Source: JAJOKK01 sp965370555
GTDB taxonomy: Bacteria > Bipolaricaulota > Bipolaricaulia > UBA7950 > UBA9294
Assembly: GCA_965370555.1 (NCBI GenBank)
Contig: CBDUVB010000028.1
Span: 1 to 20,206 of the forward strand
Length of the DNA stretch: 20,206 bases
Direction: 5' to 3'
Notes under the pieces: generated by a model
What the model was told of the DNA's origin: nothing
Seen by the model: only the letters and a program-made list of their open reading frames with translations
Database searches by the model: none
In this document: positions 13,762-20,030 of the stretch, one piece after another
Numbering within the stretch: the stretch's first letter is position 1
Layout of the letters: every line of letters starts with the position of its first letter
Position numbers and translations under genes: made by a program

Positions 13762-14930
13762 AGCCGAGAAAGATAACGGAGTGCGTGAGTTTCCTTGGGG
13801 CGCAGGACTTCGATCGGCGACTCTTCGACGAGCTGATCCCTCTCCCGGATGGGACAAGCTACAACGCCTACCTCGTTCGAGGGAGCGAGAAGGTGGCCCT
13901 TATCGATACCGTCGACCCGGCGAAGCTCGCTGTGCTCATGGACCAACTCAACGGGGTGGAGAAGCTCGACTACCTGATCGTGCAGCACGTGGAACAGGAT
14001 CACTCTGGCTCCGTTCCTGCTCTCCTCGACCGGTATCCGAACGCCACGGTTATCACGACGCCGAAGGCAAGACCGATGCTCGTCGATCACCTTCACATTG
14101 ACCCCGAGCGGATCGTGACCGTGGAGGGTGGTGAGACCCTCTCCCTGGGAGATCGGACCCTCGAATTCATCCATGCCCCCTGGGTCCATTGGCCGGAAAC
14201 GATGCTCACCTATCTGCGCGAGGAGAAGATCCTGTTCACGTGCGACTTTTTCGGATCGCACCTTGCCACAACTGAGATTTACGCCACCGACAAAGCGCGC
14301 GTCTACGAGGCGGCCAAGCGCTACTACGCCGAGATCATGATGCCGTTTCGTGCAATGATCAGCAAGCACTTAAAGCGCCTGGATGACTACGAGATCGCGA
14401 TGATCGCCCCCAGCCACGGCCCGGTGTACGACGATCCTGCTTTCATCCTCGGTGCCTACCGGCATTGGGTGCTCGACCCACCACAGAATCTCGTTCTCAT
14501 CCCGTATGTATCGATGCACGGGAGCACACAGGTGATGGTCAATCGCCTCACTACTTCTCTCGTCGACCGCGGGATTAGTGTGAAACCGTTCAACCTGACG
14601 GTGACTGATCTCGGTAAGCTCGCGGAAGGGCTTGTCGATGCGTCAACTATTATCTTTGCCACTCCCACCGTCCTCGCCGGGCCTCACCCAGGCGTCGTTT
14701 CCGCGGCGTACCTGATAAACGCGTTGCGCCCCAAACTCAAGTATGCCGGAGTCATCGGTTCTTATGGATGGGGAGGGAAAGCACCAGAGACCGTAACGGG
14801 ACTAGTGGGAACGCTCAAACTGGACTGGTTCGACCCGGTGATGGTGAAGGGCCTTCCACAAAAAGAGGACCTGGCCGCACTCGACCGCCTGGCAGCGCAG
14901 ATCGCAGAGCGGATGCAAGCGGCAGAGTGA
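13758..14930 (+). CDS. fprA: A-type flavodiiron protein (O2/NO reductase)
   Basis: This 390-aa cytoplasmic enzyme reduces oxygen to water and/or nitric oxide to nitrous oxide with electrons from rubredoxin. The N-terminal metallo-beta-lactamase-like domain (about 1-245) holds the complete diiron set: His77, Glu79, Asp81 and His82 in QHVEQDHSG, His144 in APWVHWPET, Asp163 in FTCDFFGSH, and His220 in APSHGPVY. The C-terminal flavodoxin domain (about 250-390) begins with the FMN phosphate loop SMHGSTQ. No extra domain is fused, so it is class A. The start ATG 13758 follows GGGAGGTTGAG. Flavin reductase and rubredoxin genes upstream complete a plausible NAD(P)H to FMN to rubredoxin to flavodiiron chain. 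Confidence 0.96.
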   Translation: MKPRKITECVSFLGAQDFDRRLFDELIPLPDGTSYNAYLVRGSEKVALIDTVDPAKLAVLMDQLNGVEKLDYLIVQHVEQDHSGSVPALLDRYPNATVITTPKARPMLVDHLHIDPERIVTVEGGETLSLGDRTLEFIHAPWVHWPETMLTYLREEKILFTCDFFGSHLATTEIYATDKARVYEAAKRYYAEIMMPFRAMISKHLKRLDDYEIAMIAPSHGPVYDDPAFILGAYRHWVLDPPQNLVLIPYVSMHGSTQVMVNRLTTSLVDRGISVKPFNLTVTDLGKLAEGLVDASTIIFATPTVLAGPHPGVVSAAYLINALRPKLKYAGVIGSYGWGGKAPETVTGLVGTLKLDWFDPVMVKGLPQKEDLAALDRLAAQIAERMQAAE

Positions 14931-14938
14931 GGTAGAAG

Positions 14939-15058
14939 ATGACCAGAACATACAATATCGATGAGATATTCGAGATAGCCGAACAGATCGAACGTAACGG
15001 TGCTGCCTTCTACCGCCGTGGGGCGGAGGGGCGCGCGGGGAGAACTTATAGAACCTAA
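14939..15058 (+). pseudogene. Truncated ferritin-like diiron protein (N-terminal remnant)
   Basis: A 39-codon frame, MTRTYNIDEIFEIAEQIERN followed by GAAFYRRGAEG, matches the first helix of the ferritin-like/rubrerythrin family (COG1633 type), with the first metal-ligand Glu in AEQIERNGAAFYRR. After that the sequence turns into unrelated residues (RAGRTYRT) and stops. The remaining helices of the four-helix bundle are absent. It lies between the flavodiiron gene and the second rubrerythrin, both intact. This looks like the relic of a gene whose 3' part was deleted. A functional 39-aa peptide is unlikely. Confidence 0.6.
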
Positions 15059-15076
15059 AAAAATCAGGAGGTTAGG

Positions 15077-15580
15077 ATGCACGAGATGACCAAAGCCAAT
15101 CTGGAGGCGGCGTTTGTCGGCGAGTCTCAGGCTCATATGCGCTACCTTGCTTTCGCAGCAGCCGCGGAGAAGGAGGGTCGGCCGAACATCGCCCGCCTCT
15201 TCCGCGCGATCGCCTACGCCGAGCAAGTGCACGCCATCAACCACCTGCGCGAGCTTGCCGGGATTAACGACACAAAGGTGAACCTGCAGGGAGCGATCGA
15301 CGGAGAGAACTTCGAGGTGGCCGAAATGTACCCCGCGTACGACGCGGTCGCCAAGCTTCAGGACGAATCCGGAGCGGTCCGCTCCATCCACTTCGCCATC
15401 GAAGCGGAGAAGATCCACGCCGATATGTATACGCAGGCCAAACAGGCAGCGGAATCCGGGAAAGATGCCGAGATCGGCAAGGTCTATATCTGCCCGGTAT
15501 GCGGGTACACGGCCGAGGGGGAGACCCCGGAGAAGTGCCCGGTCTGCGGTGCACCGCAGGAGATGTTCAAGGAATTCTAG
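15077..15580 (+). CDS. Second rubrerythrin
   Basis: The 167-aa protein has the ferritin-like diiron domain (FVGESQAHMRY; RAIAYAEQVHAINHLREL; ENFEVAEMYPAYDAVAKL; HFAIEAEKIHADMY) and a compact C-terminal rubredoxin-like domain (Cys pairs CPVC and CPVC, about residues 138-160). It is shorter than the rubrerythrin at 9857 (190 aa) and only distantly similar to it, so the two are not a recent duplication. The start has GGAGG seven bases upstream. It should also reduce peroxide with rubredoxin electrons. The three-hairpin repeat, copy 2, begins directly after its stop. Confidence 0.95.
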   Translation: MHEMTKANLEAAFVGESQAHMRYLAFAAAAEKEGRPNIARLFRAIAYAEQVHAINHLRELAGINDTKVNLQGAIDGENFEVAEMYPAYDAVAKLQDESGAVRSIHFAIEAEKIHADMYTQAKQAAESGKDAEIGKVYICPVCGYTAEGETPEKCPVCGAPQEMFKEF

Positions 15581-15637
15581 AACGTCGCACACAAGGTACG
15601 ACGCTACACTGTAGCGTCGGGGCTTGTCCCCGACGTT
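15581..15637 (+). repeat. Three-hairpin intergenic repeat, copy 2
   Basis: Same layout as copy 1. First hairpin: GTCGCAC (15584-15590) with GTACGAC (15596-15602), one mismatch. Second: GCTAC (15603-15607) with GTAGC (15611-15615), shortened loop. Third: GTCGGGG (15616-15622) with CCCCGAC (15628-15634). Compared with copy 1, the innermost pair of hairpin three has changed from C-G to G-C, keeping the pairing. The ends AACGTCG and CGACGTT are perfect inverted repeats. Confidence 0.85.
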
Positions 15638-15665
15638 AAGCTTTACAATACATAGGAGGCTGATT

Positions 15666-16007
15666 ATGCGACTAGGAAATCTGACCAAGACAGCGGAAAA
15701 AGAAGGTAAGGAGAAGCACGTCCCGGTGATTGAACTCGTCGACTGCCCCACCTGTGGGGAGAAGGTCGTCAAGATCACCGTTGGAAAGGAGGTCCCTCAC
15801 CCGAACACGATCGAACACCACATCAAGTGGATCGCCCTCTTCGGGGTAAAGGGGGAACTGGCGGTACACATCGCAAGCTTCGACCTCGGGCCTACCTACG
15901 GAGTCCCTACCGTGGTCACTCATGCCAACCTGGAAGGGATAAGCGAGCTGATCGCCCTCGAGTACTGCAACCTGCATGGCCTGTGGGAGAGCTCTTTTAA
16001 ACTCTAA
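15666..16007 (+). CDS. Superoxide reductase (neelaredoxin-like)
   Basis: This 113-aa protein reduces superoxide to hydrogen peroxide without making oxygen, typical for anaerobes. The iron site ligands are present: His18 (after Glu16-Lys17 in KEKHVPVIE), His45 (PHP), His51 (EHH), Cys101 and His104 (YCNLHGLW). It is single-domain: the N-terminal desulforedoxin domain of classic desulfoferrodoxin is not fused but is encoded by the next gene. A CPTC motif at residues 27-30 is unusual for this domain. Start ATG 15666 follows AGGAGG. The peroxide it makes would be handled by the rubrerythrins and peroxiredoxin. Confidence 0.93.
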   Translation: MRLGNLTKTAEKEGKEKHVPVIELVDCPTCGEKVVKITVGKEVPHPNTIEHHIKWIALFGVKGELAVHIASFDLGPTYGVPTVVTHANLEGISELIALEYCNLHGLWESSFKL

Positions 16008-16025
16008 ATAGAAGGAGGTTCTAGC

Positions 16026-16142
16026 ATGGCGGAAGAAGGAAAGACCTACGTCTGCGACATCTGCGGGCAAGAGGTGAAGGTAACGAAGACAGGTGCAGGG
16101 ACGCTCGTCTGCTGCAACCAGCCGATGCACATCAAGGGGTAG
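16026..16142 (+). CDS. Desulforedoxin (38 aa)
   Basis: The protein reads MAEEGKTYVCDICGQEVKV, then GAGTLVCCNQPM. The four iron ligands are Cys10, Cys13, Cys29 and Cys30, with the adjacent CC pair that distinguishes desulforedoxin from rubredoxin. Length equals that of Desulfovibrio desulforedoxin (36-38 aa). AAGGAGG lies upstream, and the gene follows superoxide reductase by 18 bases. In desulfoferrodoxin the two units are one protein, so this small protein may give electrons to, or assemble with, the superoxide reductase. Confidence 0.93.
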   Translation: MAEEGKTYVCDICGQEVKVTKTGAGTLVCCNQPMHIKG

Positions 16143-16197
16143 GAATCCGATCGATTCTTTCTTGGATGTAACTCCTGGCATTAAGGCGTCCTGCGTG

Positions 16198-16365
16198 GAA
16201 AACAGGGCGCTTATTTTTTCCGGTGAAATCATCCCCGAGAGCCATAGAAACGGCTACGAGCGCCTGGCCACCTTCGCCGTGATGATCGGCTTCGCCGTGA
16301 TGATGCTCCTCAACGTCCTCCTCGTTGAGGTCACCGCACCACTCCATCTATCACACACCAGGTAG
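16198..16365 (+). pseudogene. C-terminal remnant of a ZIP-family metal transporter
   Basis: The frame ALIFSGEIIPESHRNGYERL followed by ATFAVMIGFAVMMLLNVLL has the pattern of the last two membrane helices of bacterial ZIP transporters (xEIIPExH metal-site helix, then LATxGxxxGFxxMMxLD). Nothing upstream in the same frame resembles the first helices; it merges into desulforedoxin sequence. The remnant ends at TAG 16363-16365. A 15-base direct repeat (16272-16286 and 16290-16304) encodes FAVM twice. So the 5' part was lost, perhaps together with whatever lay between the desulforedoxin gene and this one. Confidence 0.6.
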
Positions 16366-16368
16366 CAG

Positions 16369-17000
16369 TTAGTCCGTTCCCACCTGAACGAGATCCTCCA
16401 TCCCGCCGCAGCCGCCAAGGTGTAGATACTCCGTCTTGCTGTAGAACGGGAGGTCGCAGCGCCCTGTGAAACAGGAGCTCTGCGTGGACAGCCCGAACAC
16501 CCGTGGGATCTTCCCTTCTTCCTCTAGCGCGCTCTTGCCACATAATAGTCGGGCCGGATGAAGTGAAGCCACTGTAGGATGGCCTCCTGAAGTTGATCCG
16601 CCGTGTATCCCTTCTCCGTAATAAGATAGGCGGACAGGCCCCATACACTGCGAGAGAGGTTGCACTCGCAACAGCAGGTACTCATTGGATACTCGTCGCA
16701 GCAGGGGGCGGCCAATGGTTTGAGCGCTCCCTCCCGCAGCGCTTGTTGCGCCGATGTGAGGTCGATGGCGTTGTACCAGTCGATGAATTGCTGAGTGTTC
16801 TCCAACGAAAGTGGGATTTCGTAATCTGTGGCCGTTCCTTTTACGGGGATGATCTCTGCCCAGATCGTCTCGGCCGCGTTGAGGGTTTCATCGGCGGCGA
16901 CGGATTCTCCGTCACCGCACCCGACTACCGTCATTATGCTAAACAAGAAAATCGAGAAGAACATGCTTTTCCAGATCATAGAACCTCTTTTTCTAATCAC
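16369..17000 (-). pseudogene. Cys-rich lipoprotein of the copper operon, split by a frameshift
   Basis: From GTG 17000 (AAGGAGG upstream) the frame encodes a lipoprotein signal (IFLFSIMTVVGC, lipobox VVGC), a linker, and a Cys-rich section PCCDEYPMSTCCCECNLSRS followed by WGLSAYLITEKGYTADQLQEAI. It stops at 16524. The protein clearly continues in another frame: ALEEEGKIPRVFG, then TQSSCFTGRCDLPFYSKTEY and GGCGGMEDLVQVGTD, ending at 16369. Dropping one GC from the GCGCGC run at about 16527-16532 joins RPDYYVARA to LEEEGK without a gap and gives about 209 aa. The gene starts 18 bases after copA. A copper-binding periplasmic lipoprotein is a fair inference from the operon and the cysteines; I do not recognise the family by name. 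Sequencing error is possible. Confidence 0.7.
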
Positions 17001-17018
17001 GTCTTTCCCTCCTTATCA

Positions 17019-19313
17019 CTAATTGATTCGAAGATCGACCCGGCGGAGCCGGTTTGCGTTTGTCACCACATTGATCGATGAGAAGGCCATCGCTGCCTCG
17101 GCGATCAGCGGGTGGAGCAATCCCAGCATGGCGATCGGAATTGCAACCACGTTGTAGAAGAACGCCCAGAACAGGTTTTGACGGATTACACGAAAAGTAG
17201 CACGAGAAAGCTTTACCGCCTTCACTGCGGCTGTGAGATCTCCGGAAGCAAGGGTGATGTCCGCTGCTTCGATCGCTACGTCGGTCCCACTCCCGAGGGC
17301 AATCCCCACGTTCGCCGCCTTGAGGGCGGGGGCGTCGTTGATCCCGTCCCCCACCATCGCTACGATCTCACCTGCCGCCTGCAATTGCTCGATTGCGGTG
17401 ACCTTCTCCCCGGGAAGGCGCTGGGCAATGACTCGCTCGATTCCAACGGATCGCGCGATAGCGCGAGCGGTTGTCTCGTTGTCTCCGGTGAGGATCACCG
17501 AAGTAAGACCAAGATCACGCAGCGCAGCGATTGCAACGGCAGCACCGGCCTTCACTCGATCGGCGACTGCGATCACCCCGAGGAGACCCCGACCTGCAAT
17601 GCCAACCGCGACTACGGTCTTAGCCTCGTTCTCCAGGCGGGCAAGGTCGCCCTGGACCTTATCTACGGTGAGGTCTTCCTCCGCCAGGAGATCGGGGGTT
17701 CCGATGAGGACCTCTTCTCCGTTGATGCGGCCGCGCACCCCCTTCCCGGCCACCGCGGTGAACCCTGCAACCGCTTGGAGATCCACGCCGCGTGATTCAG
17801 CCTCGCGGACGATTGCTCGACCGATCGGGTGCTCCGAACCAGTTTCGACGCTCGCTGCCAGGCGTAGAAGGTTCTCCTTTGTACCATCATATACCACGAG
17901 GTCGGTCACCCCGGGCACCCCTTGCGTGACCGTCCCGGTCTTGTCGAAGACGATGGTGCTCACCTCCTTCATCGTCTGGATTGCTTCACCAGTGCGGATG
18001 AGGATTCCGTTCTGCGCACCGATCCCGCTTCCCACCATCAACGCGGTGGGTGTGGCCAGGCCCAATGCACACGGACAAGCGATGACGAGGACCGCAACTG
18101 CAGCGAAGAGCGCGAGCGAAAGCGGGGAGAGGCCTGGATTGACCCAGGGAAAAATAGCACTTGCTGCCACCGCTATCGTCGAAAGGGCCGTAGGAAAAGC
18201 GAGCCATGAAACAAATGTGAGGAGTGCGATGCCGAGGACGATGGGAACAAAGACCGCGGTCACGCGGTCGGCGAATGCCTGAATCGGAACCTTTGACCCT
18301 TGAGCCTCCTCGACCATGTGGATCACCTGAGAGAGAAACGTCTCCTCTCCGATACCGGTTGCGCGAACACGCAGAAGTCCCTCGCCGTTCACCGTCGCCC
18401 CGACCACACGATCTCCCAGCCTCCGATGCACCGGCATCGACTCTCCGGTGACGATCGACTCATCGATGTAGCTTGACCCTTCCTCGATCACTCCGTCGGT
18501 CGGAACCTTCTCACCTGGGCGGATGATCATGAGGTCACTTACAGAGACGCTCTTAATCGGTACCTCCACCTCGCCCCCGTCACGGAGAAGGCGCGCCGTT
18601 TTCGCTGACAAAGTAAGAAGGTGCTTGATCGCCTGGGATGCCCGTCCTTTCGCCACAGTCTCGATATAGCGCCCGGTGAGATGAAACGCTATGATCATCG
18701 CGGAGACCCCAGCGTAGTTGAGAAGCCTAGGGGCCGCACCAAGCTCAGCGGCAATGGCGACTAACCCAGTGGCGAAGGAGACGCCCGTCCCCAGAGTGAT
18801 CAACGTGTCCATCGTCGGAGAAAGGTGCCAAGCTGCTTTGATACCTGCACGCAGAGTTGGACGACCTGCAAGAAGGAGTGCAGGCGTAGCGAGGAGGATC
18901 ATCCCAATGTTGAAGACGAGCCGGTTCGGCCAAACAATTCCAAAGATCATCTCCGGGATCATCCAGACGAGGATCGGAGCGACGAAGATCCAGGCAATGA
19001 TCATCCGCCGCTTGACCTCGGTAAGTCGCCTAAGCTCACGAGCCGTTCTGTCTTCGCCCGTGCGCTCTCGCATGCCCCCCTCTTCATAAGGTCGCACTGC
19101 ACCCACCCGGTATCCAACCCTCTCCACCGCCGCTTTCAGGATCGAGGCAGGAAGATCCGAAGCAGTGGTGAGCGTCGCCTCTTCGGTCGCTAGGTTCACC
19201 ACAACCTCTTCAACGCCAGGAACGGAGGCGAGCGCCTTCTCCACCGTATGAACGCAGCTGGCGCACGTCATTCCCTCGATTCGCAATGATTCTTCCCTGC
19301 TCTTCCTTTCCAT
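17019..19313 (-). CDS. copA: Copper-exporting P1B-type ATPase
   Basis: This 764-aa membrane pump exports Cu(I) from the cytoplasm. It has one N-terminal heavy-metal domain (GMTCASC, Cys17 and Cys20). Membrane helices flank the usual modules: TGES (about 288), the intramembrane CPC site (about 413-415), the phosphorylated Asp in DKTGT (about 457), SEHPIG in the nucleotide-binding domain, and GDGINDAP. The last two helices carry the Cu(I)-type residues: YN in FFYNVVAIPIA and M..SS in AMAFSSINVVTNANRLR, placing it in group P1B-1. The ATG at 19313 has GGAG seven bases upstream. It follows csoR by 17 bases and precedes the Cys-rich lipoprotein. Confidence 0.97.
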   Translation of the reverse strand: MERKSREESLRIEGMTCASCVHTVEKALASVPGVEEVVVNLATEEATLTTASDLPASILKAAVERVGYRVGAVRPYEEGGMRERTGEDRTARELRRLTEVKRRMIIAWIFVAPILVWMIPEMIFGIVWPNRLVFNIGMILLATPALLLAGRPTLRAGIKAAWHLSPTMDTLITLGTGVSFATGLVAIAAELGAAPRLLNYAGVSAMIIAFHLTGRYIETVAKGRASQAIKHLLTLSAKTARLLRDGGEVEVPIKSVSVSDLMIIRPGEKVPTDGVIEEGSSYIDESIVTGESMPVHRRLGDRVVGATVNGEGLLRVRATGIGEETFLSQVIHMVEEAQGSKVPIQAFADRVTAVFVPIVLGIALLTFVSWLAFPTALSTIAVAASAIFPWVNPGLSPLSLALFAAVAVLVIACPCALGLATPTALMVGSGIGAQNGILIRTGEAIQTMKEVSTIVFDKTGTVTQGVPGVTDLVVYDGTKENLLRLAASVETGSEHPIGRAIVREAESRGVDLQAVAGFTAVAGKGVRGRINGEEVLIGTPDLLAEEDLTVDKVQGDLARLENEAKTVVAVGIAGRGLLGVIAVADRVKAGAAVAIAALRDLGLTSVILTGDNETTARAIARSVGIERVIAQRLPGEKVTAIEQLQAAGEIVAMVGDGINDAPALKAANVGIALGSGTDVAIEAADITLASGDLTAAVKAVKLSRATFRVIRQNLFWAFFYNVVAIPIAMLGLLHPLIAEAAMAFSSINVVTNANRLRRVDLRIN

Positions 19314-19330
19314 CACGGCTCTCCGGTTCC

Positions 19331-19624
19331 CTAAAAGTGCTTCAGGTACTTGAGTGTCTCAAGCAGTTCATCGACCTTCGCCTCTCCCTTCCCCGCCGCG
19401 ATCGCCTCATGTACGCAGTGCTTCATGTGAGAATCGGAGAGGGCGTAGGCCACCTTGGAGAGGGAGGCCTGTACCGCCGCGATCTGCTTTAAGATGTCGA
19501 TGCAGTACTGTTCACCCTCCACCATCCGCTCCACAGCGGATAAGTGCCCGATCGCTGTGCGCAAGCGTTGCAGAATATCCGCCTTCAGATTTGCCTCTTT
19601 TGCGAGGCTCCCTTTTTTAGCCAT
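19331..19624 (-). CDS. csoR: Copper-sensing repressor CsoR
   Basis: The 97-aa all-helical repressor belongs to the CsoR/RcnR family (DUF156). The Cu(I) ligand triad is present: Cys in EQYCIDILKQI, and His plus Cys in SDSHMKHCVHE with the His-x3-Cys spacing of Mycobacterium CsoR (Cys36, His61, Cys65). Copper binding releases DNA in known members. ATG 19624 follows AAGGAGAG by seven bases; an open frame from 19678 runs through the promoter and is not used. csoR and copA are co-directional and close, so copper derepresses both. Confidence 0.95.
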   Translation of the reverse strand: MAKKGSLAKEANLKADILQRLRTAIGHLSAVERMVEGEQYCIDILKQIAAVQASLSKVAYALSDSHMKHCVHEAIAAGKGEAKVDELLETLKYLKHF

Positions 19625-19637
19625 CGATGTTCTCTCC

Positions 19638-19662
19638 TTCCCCACCCCGGGTGGAGGGGGAA
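19638..19662. promoter_or_regulatory. Candidate CsoR operator in front of csoR
   Basis: A 25-base imperfect palindrome with a C-tract half (TTCCCCACCC) and a G-tract half (GGGTGGAGGGGGAA) lies over the predicted csoR transcription start and next to its ribosome binding site. Known CsoR operators are G/C-tract pseudo-palindromes of this kind. Confidence 0.6.
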
Positions 19663-19666
19663 CTAA

Positions 19667-19695
19667 AGCATAGCGCACAAGCTCCTAATCGTCAA
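19667..19695 (-). promoter_or_regulatory. csoR-copA promoter
   Basis: On the minus strand TTGACG (19690-19695) and TATGCT (19667-19672) are 17 bases apart. The predicted start, near 19660, falls at the edge of the G-tract palindrome. Confidence 0.7.
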
Positions 19696-19776
19696 GGGGA
19701 AATCTCTATTGTCGATCGGCGTTAAGCGACCTCTTCATAGACTTTATTGATATGAAGCGCTGTTCAGCCTGATTCC

Positions 19777-19805
19777 TTGACAAAAAGAGGGTGGGACGTT
19801 ATAGT
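19777..19805 (+). promoter_or_regulatory. Promoter of the small membrane protein gene
   Basis: A consensus TTGACA (19777-19782) and TATAGT (19800-19805) are 17 bases apart. Transcription would start near 19812, within the second G-tract palindrome. Confidence 0.78.
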
Positions 19806-19810
19806 GACTT

Positions 19811-19833
19811 AGCCCCCCCTGGGGTGGGGTGGC
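19811..19833. promoter_or_regulatory. Second candidate CsoR operator
   Basis: AGCCCCCCC is followed by TGGGGTGGGGTGGC, a C-tract/G-tract pseudo-palindrome placed at the predicted transcription start, the same position relative to the promoter as at csoR. This suggests copper control of the small membrane protein gene. Confidence 0.5.
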
Positions 19834-19873
19834 AATAGACATAGACAGAATTTCACCATGAAAAGGAGGAACA

Positions 19874-20030
19874 ATGATGTGGGGATACGGAATCGGTTGT
19901 GGTGGAGGGATGATCCTATGGTGGATCGGCGGACTTCTTGCCATTGGCGCAGTGGTCTACGGTGCGGTCCGACTGGCGAGACGTCCCGAACGACCCGAGG
20001 ATGACAATTACGAGAAACAGCATTTGAATG
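19874..20030 (+). pseudogene. Small Trp/Gly-rich membrane protein, 3' end cut by an IS200-like element
   Basis: AAGGAGG (19863-19869) precedes two ATG codons (19874 and 19877); the second has the better spacing. The product starts MMWGYGIGCGGGMILWWIGG and continues LLAIGAVVYGAVRLARRPERP, one membrane helix followed by an acidic stretch (EDDNYEKQ). This resembles small membrane proteins of the kind that often end in a SHOCT domain and sit in metal operons. That end is missing: the frame runs into the hairpins of the IS200-like left end at 20031 and stays open to the window edge. The promoter and G-tract site suggest copper induction. The function is unknown. Confidence 0.6.

Noticed and set aside
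14762..15778. Long open frame (338 aa) on the minus strand
   Set aside because: It runs antisense through the end of fprA, the second rubrerythrin and the start of superoxide reductase, all of which are clear genes.
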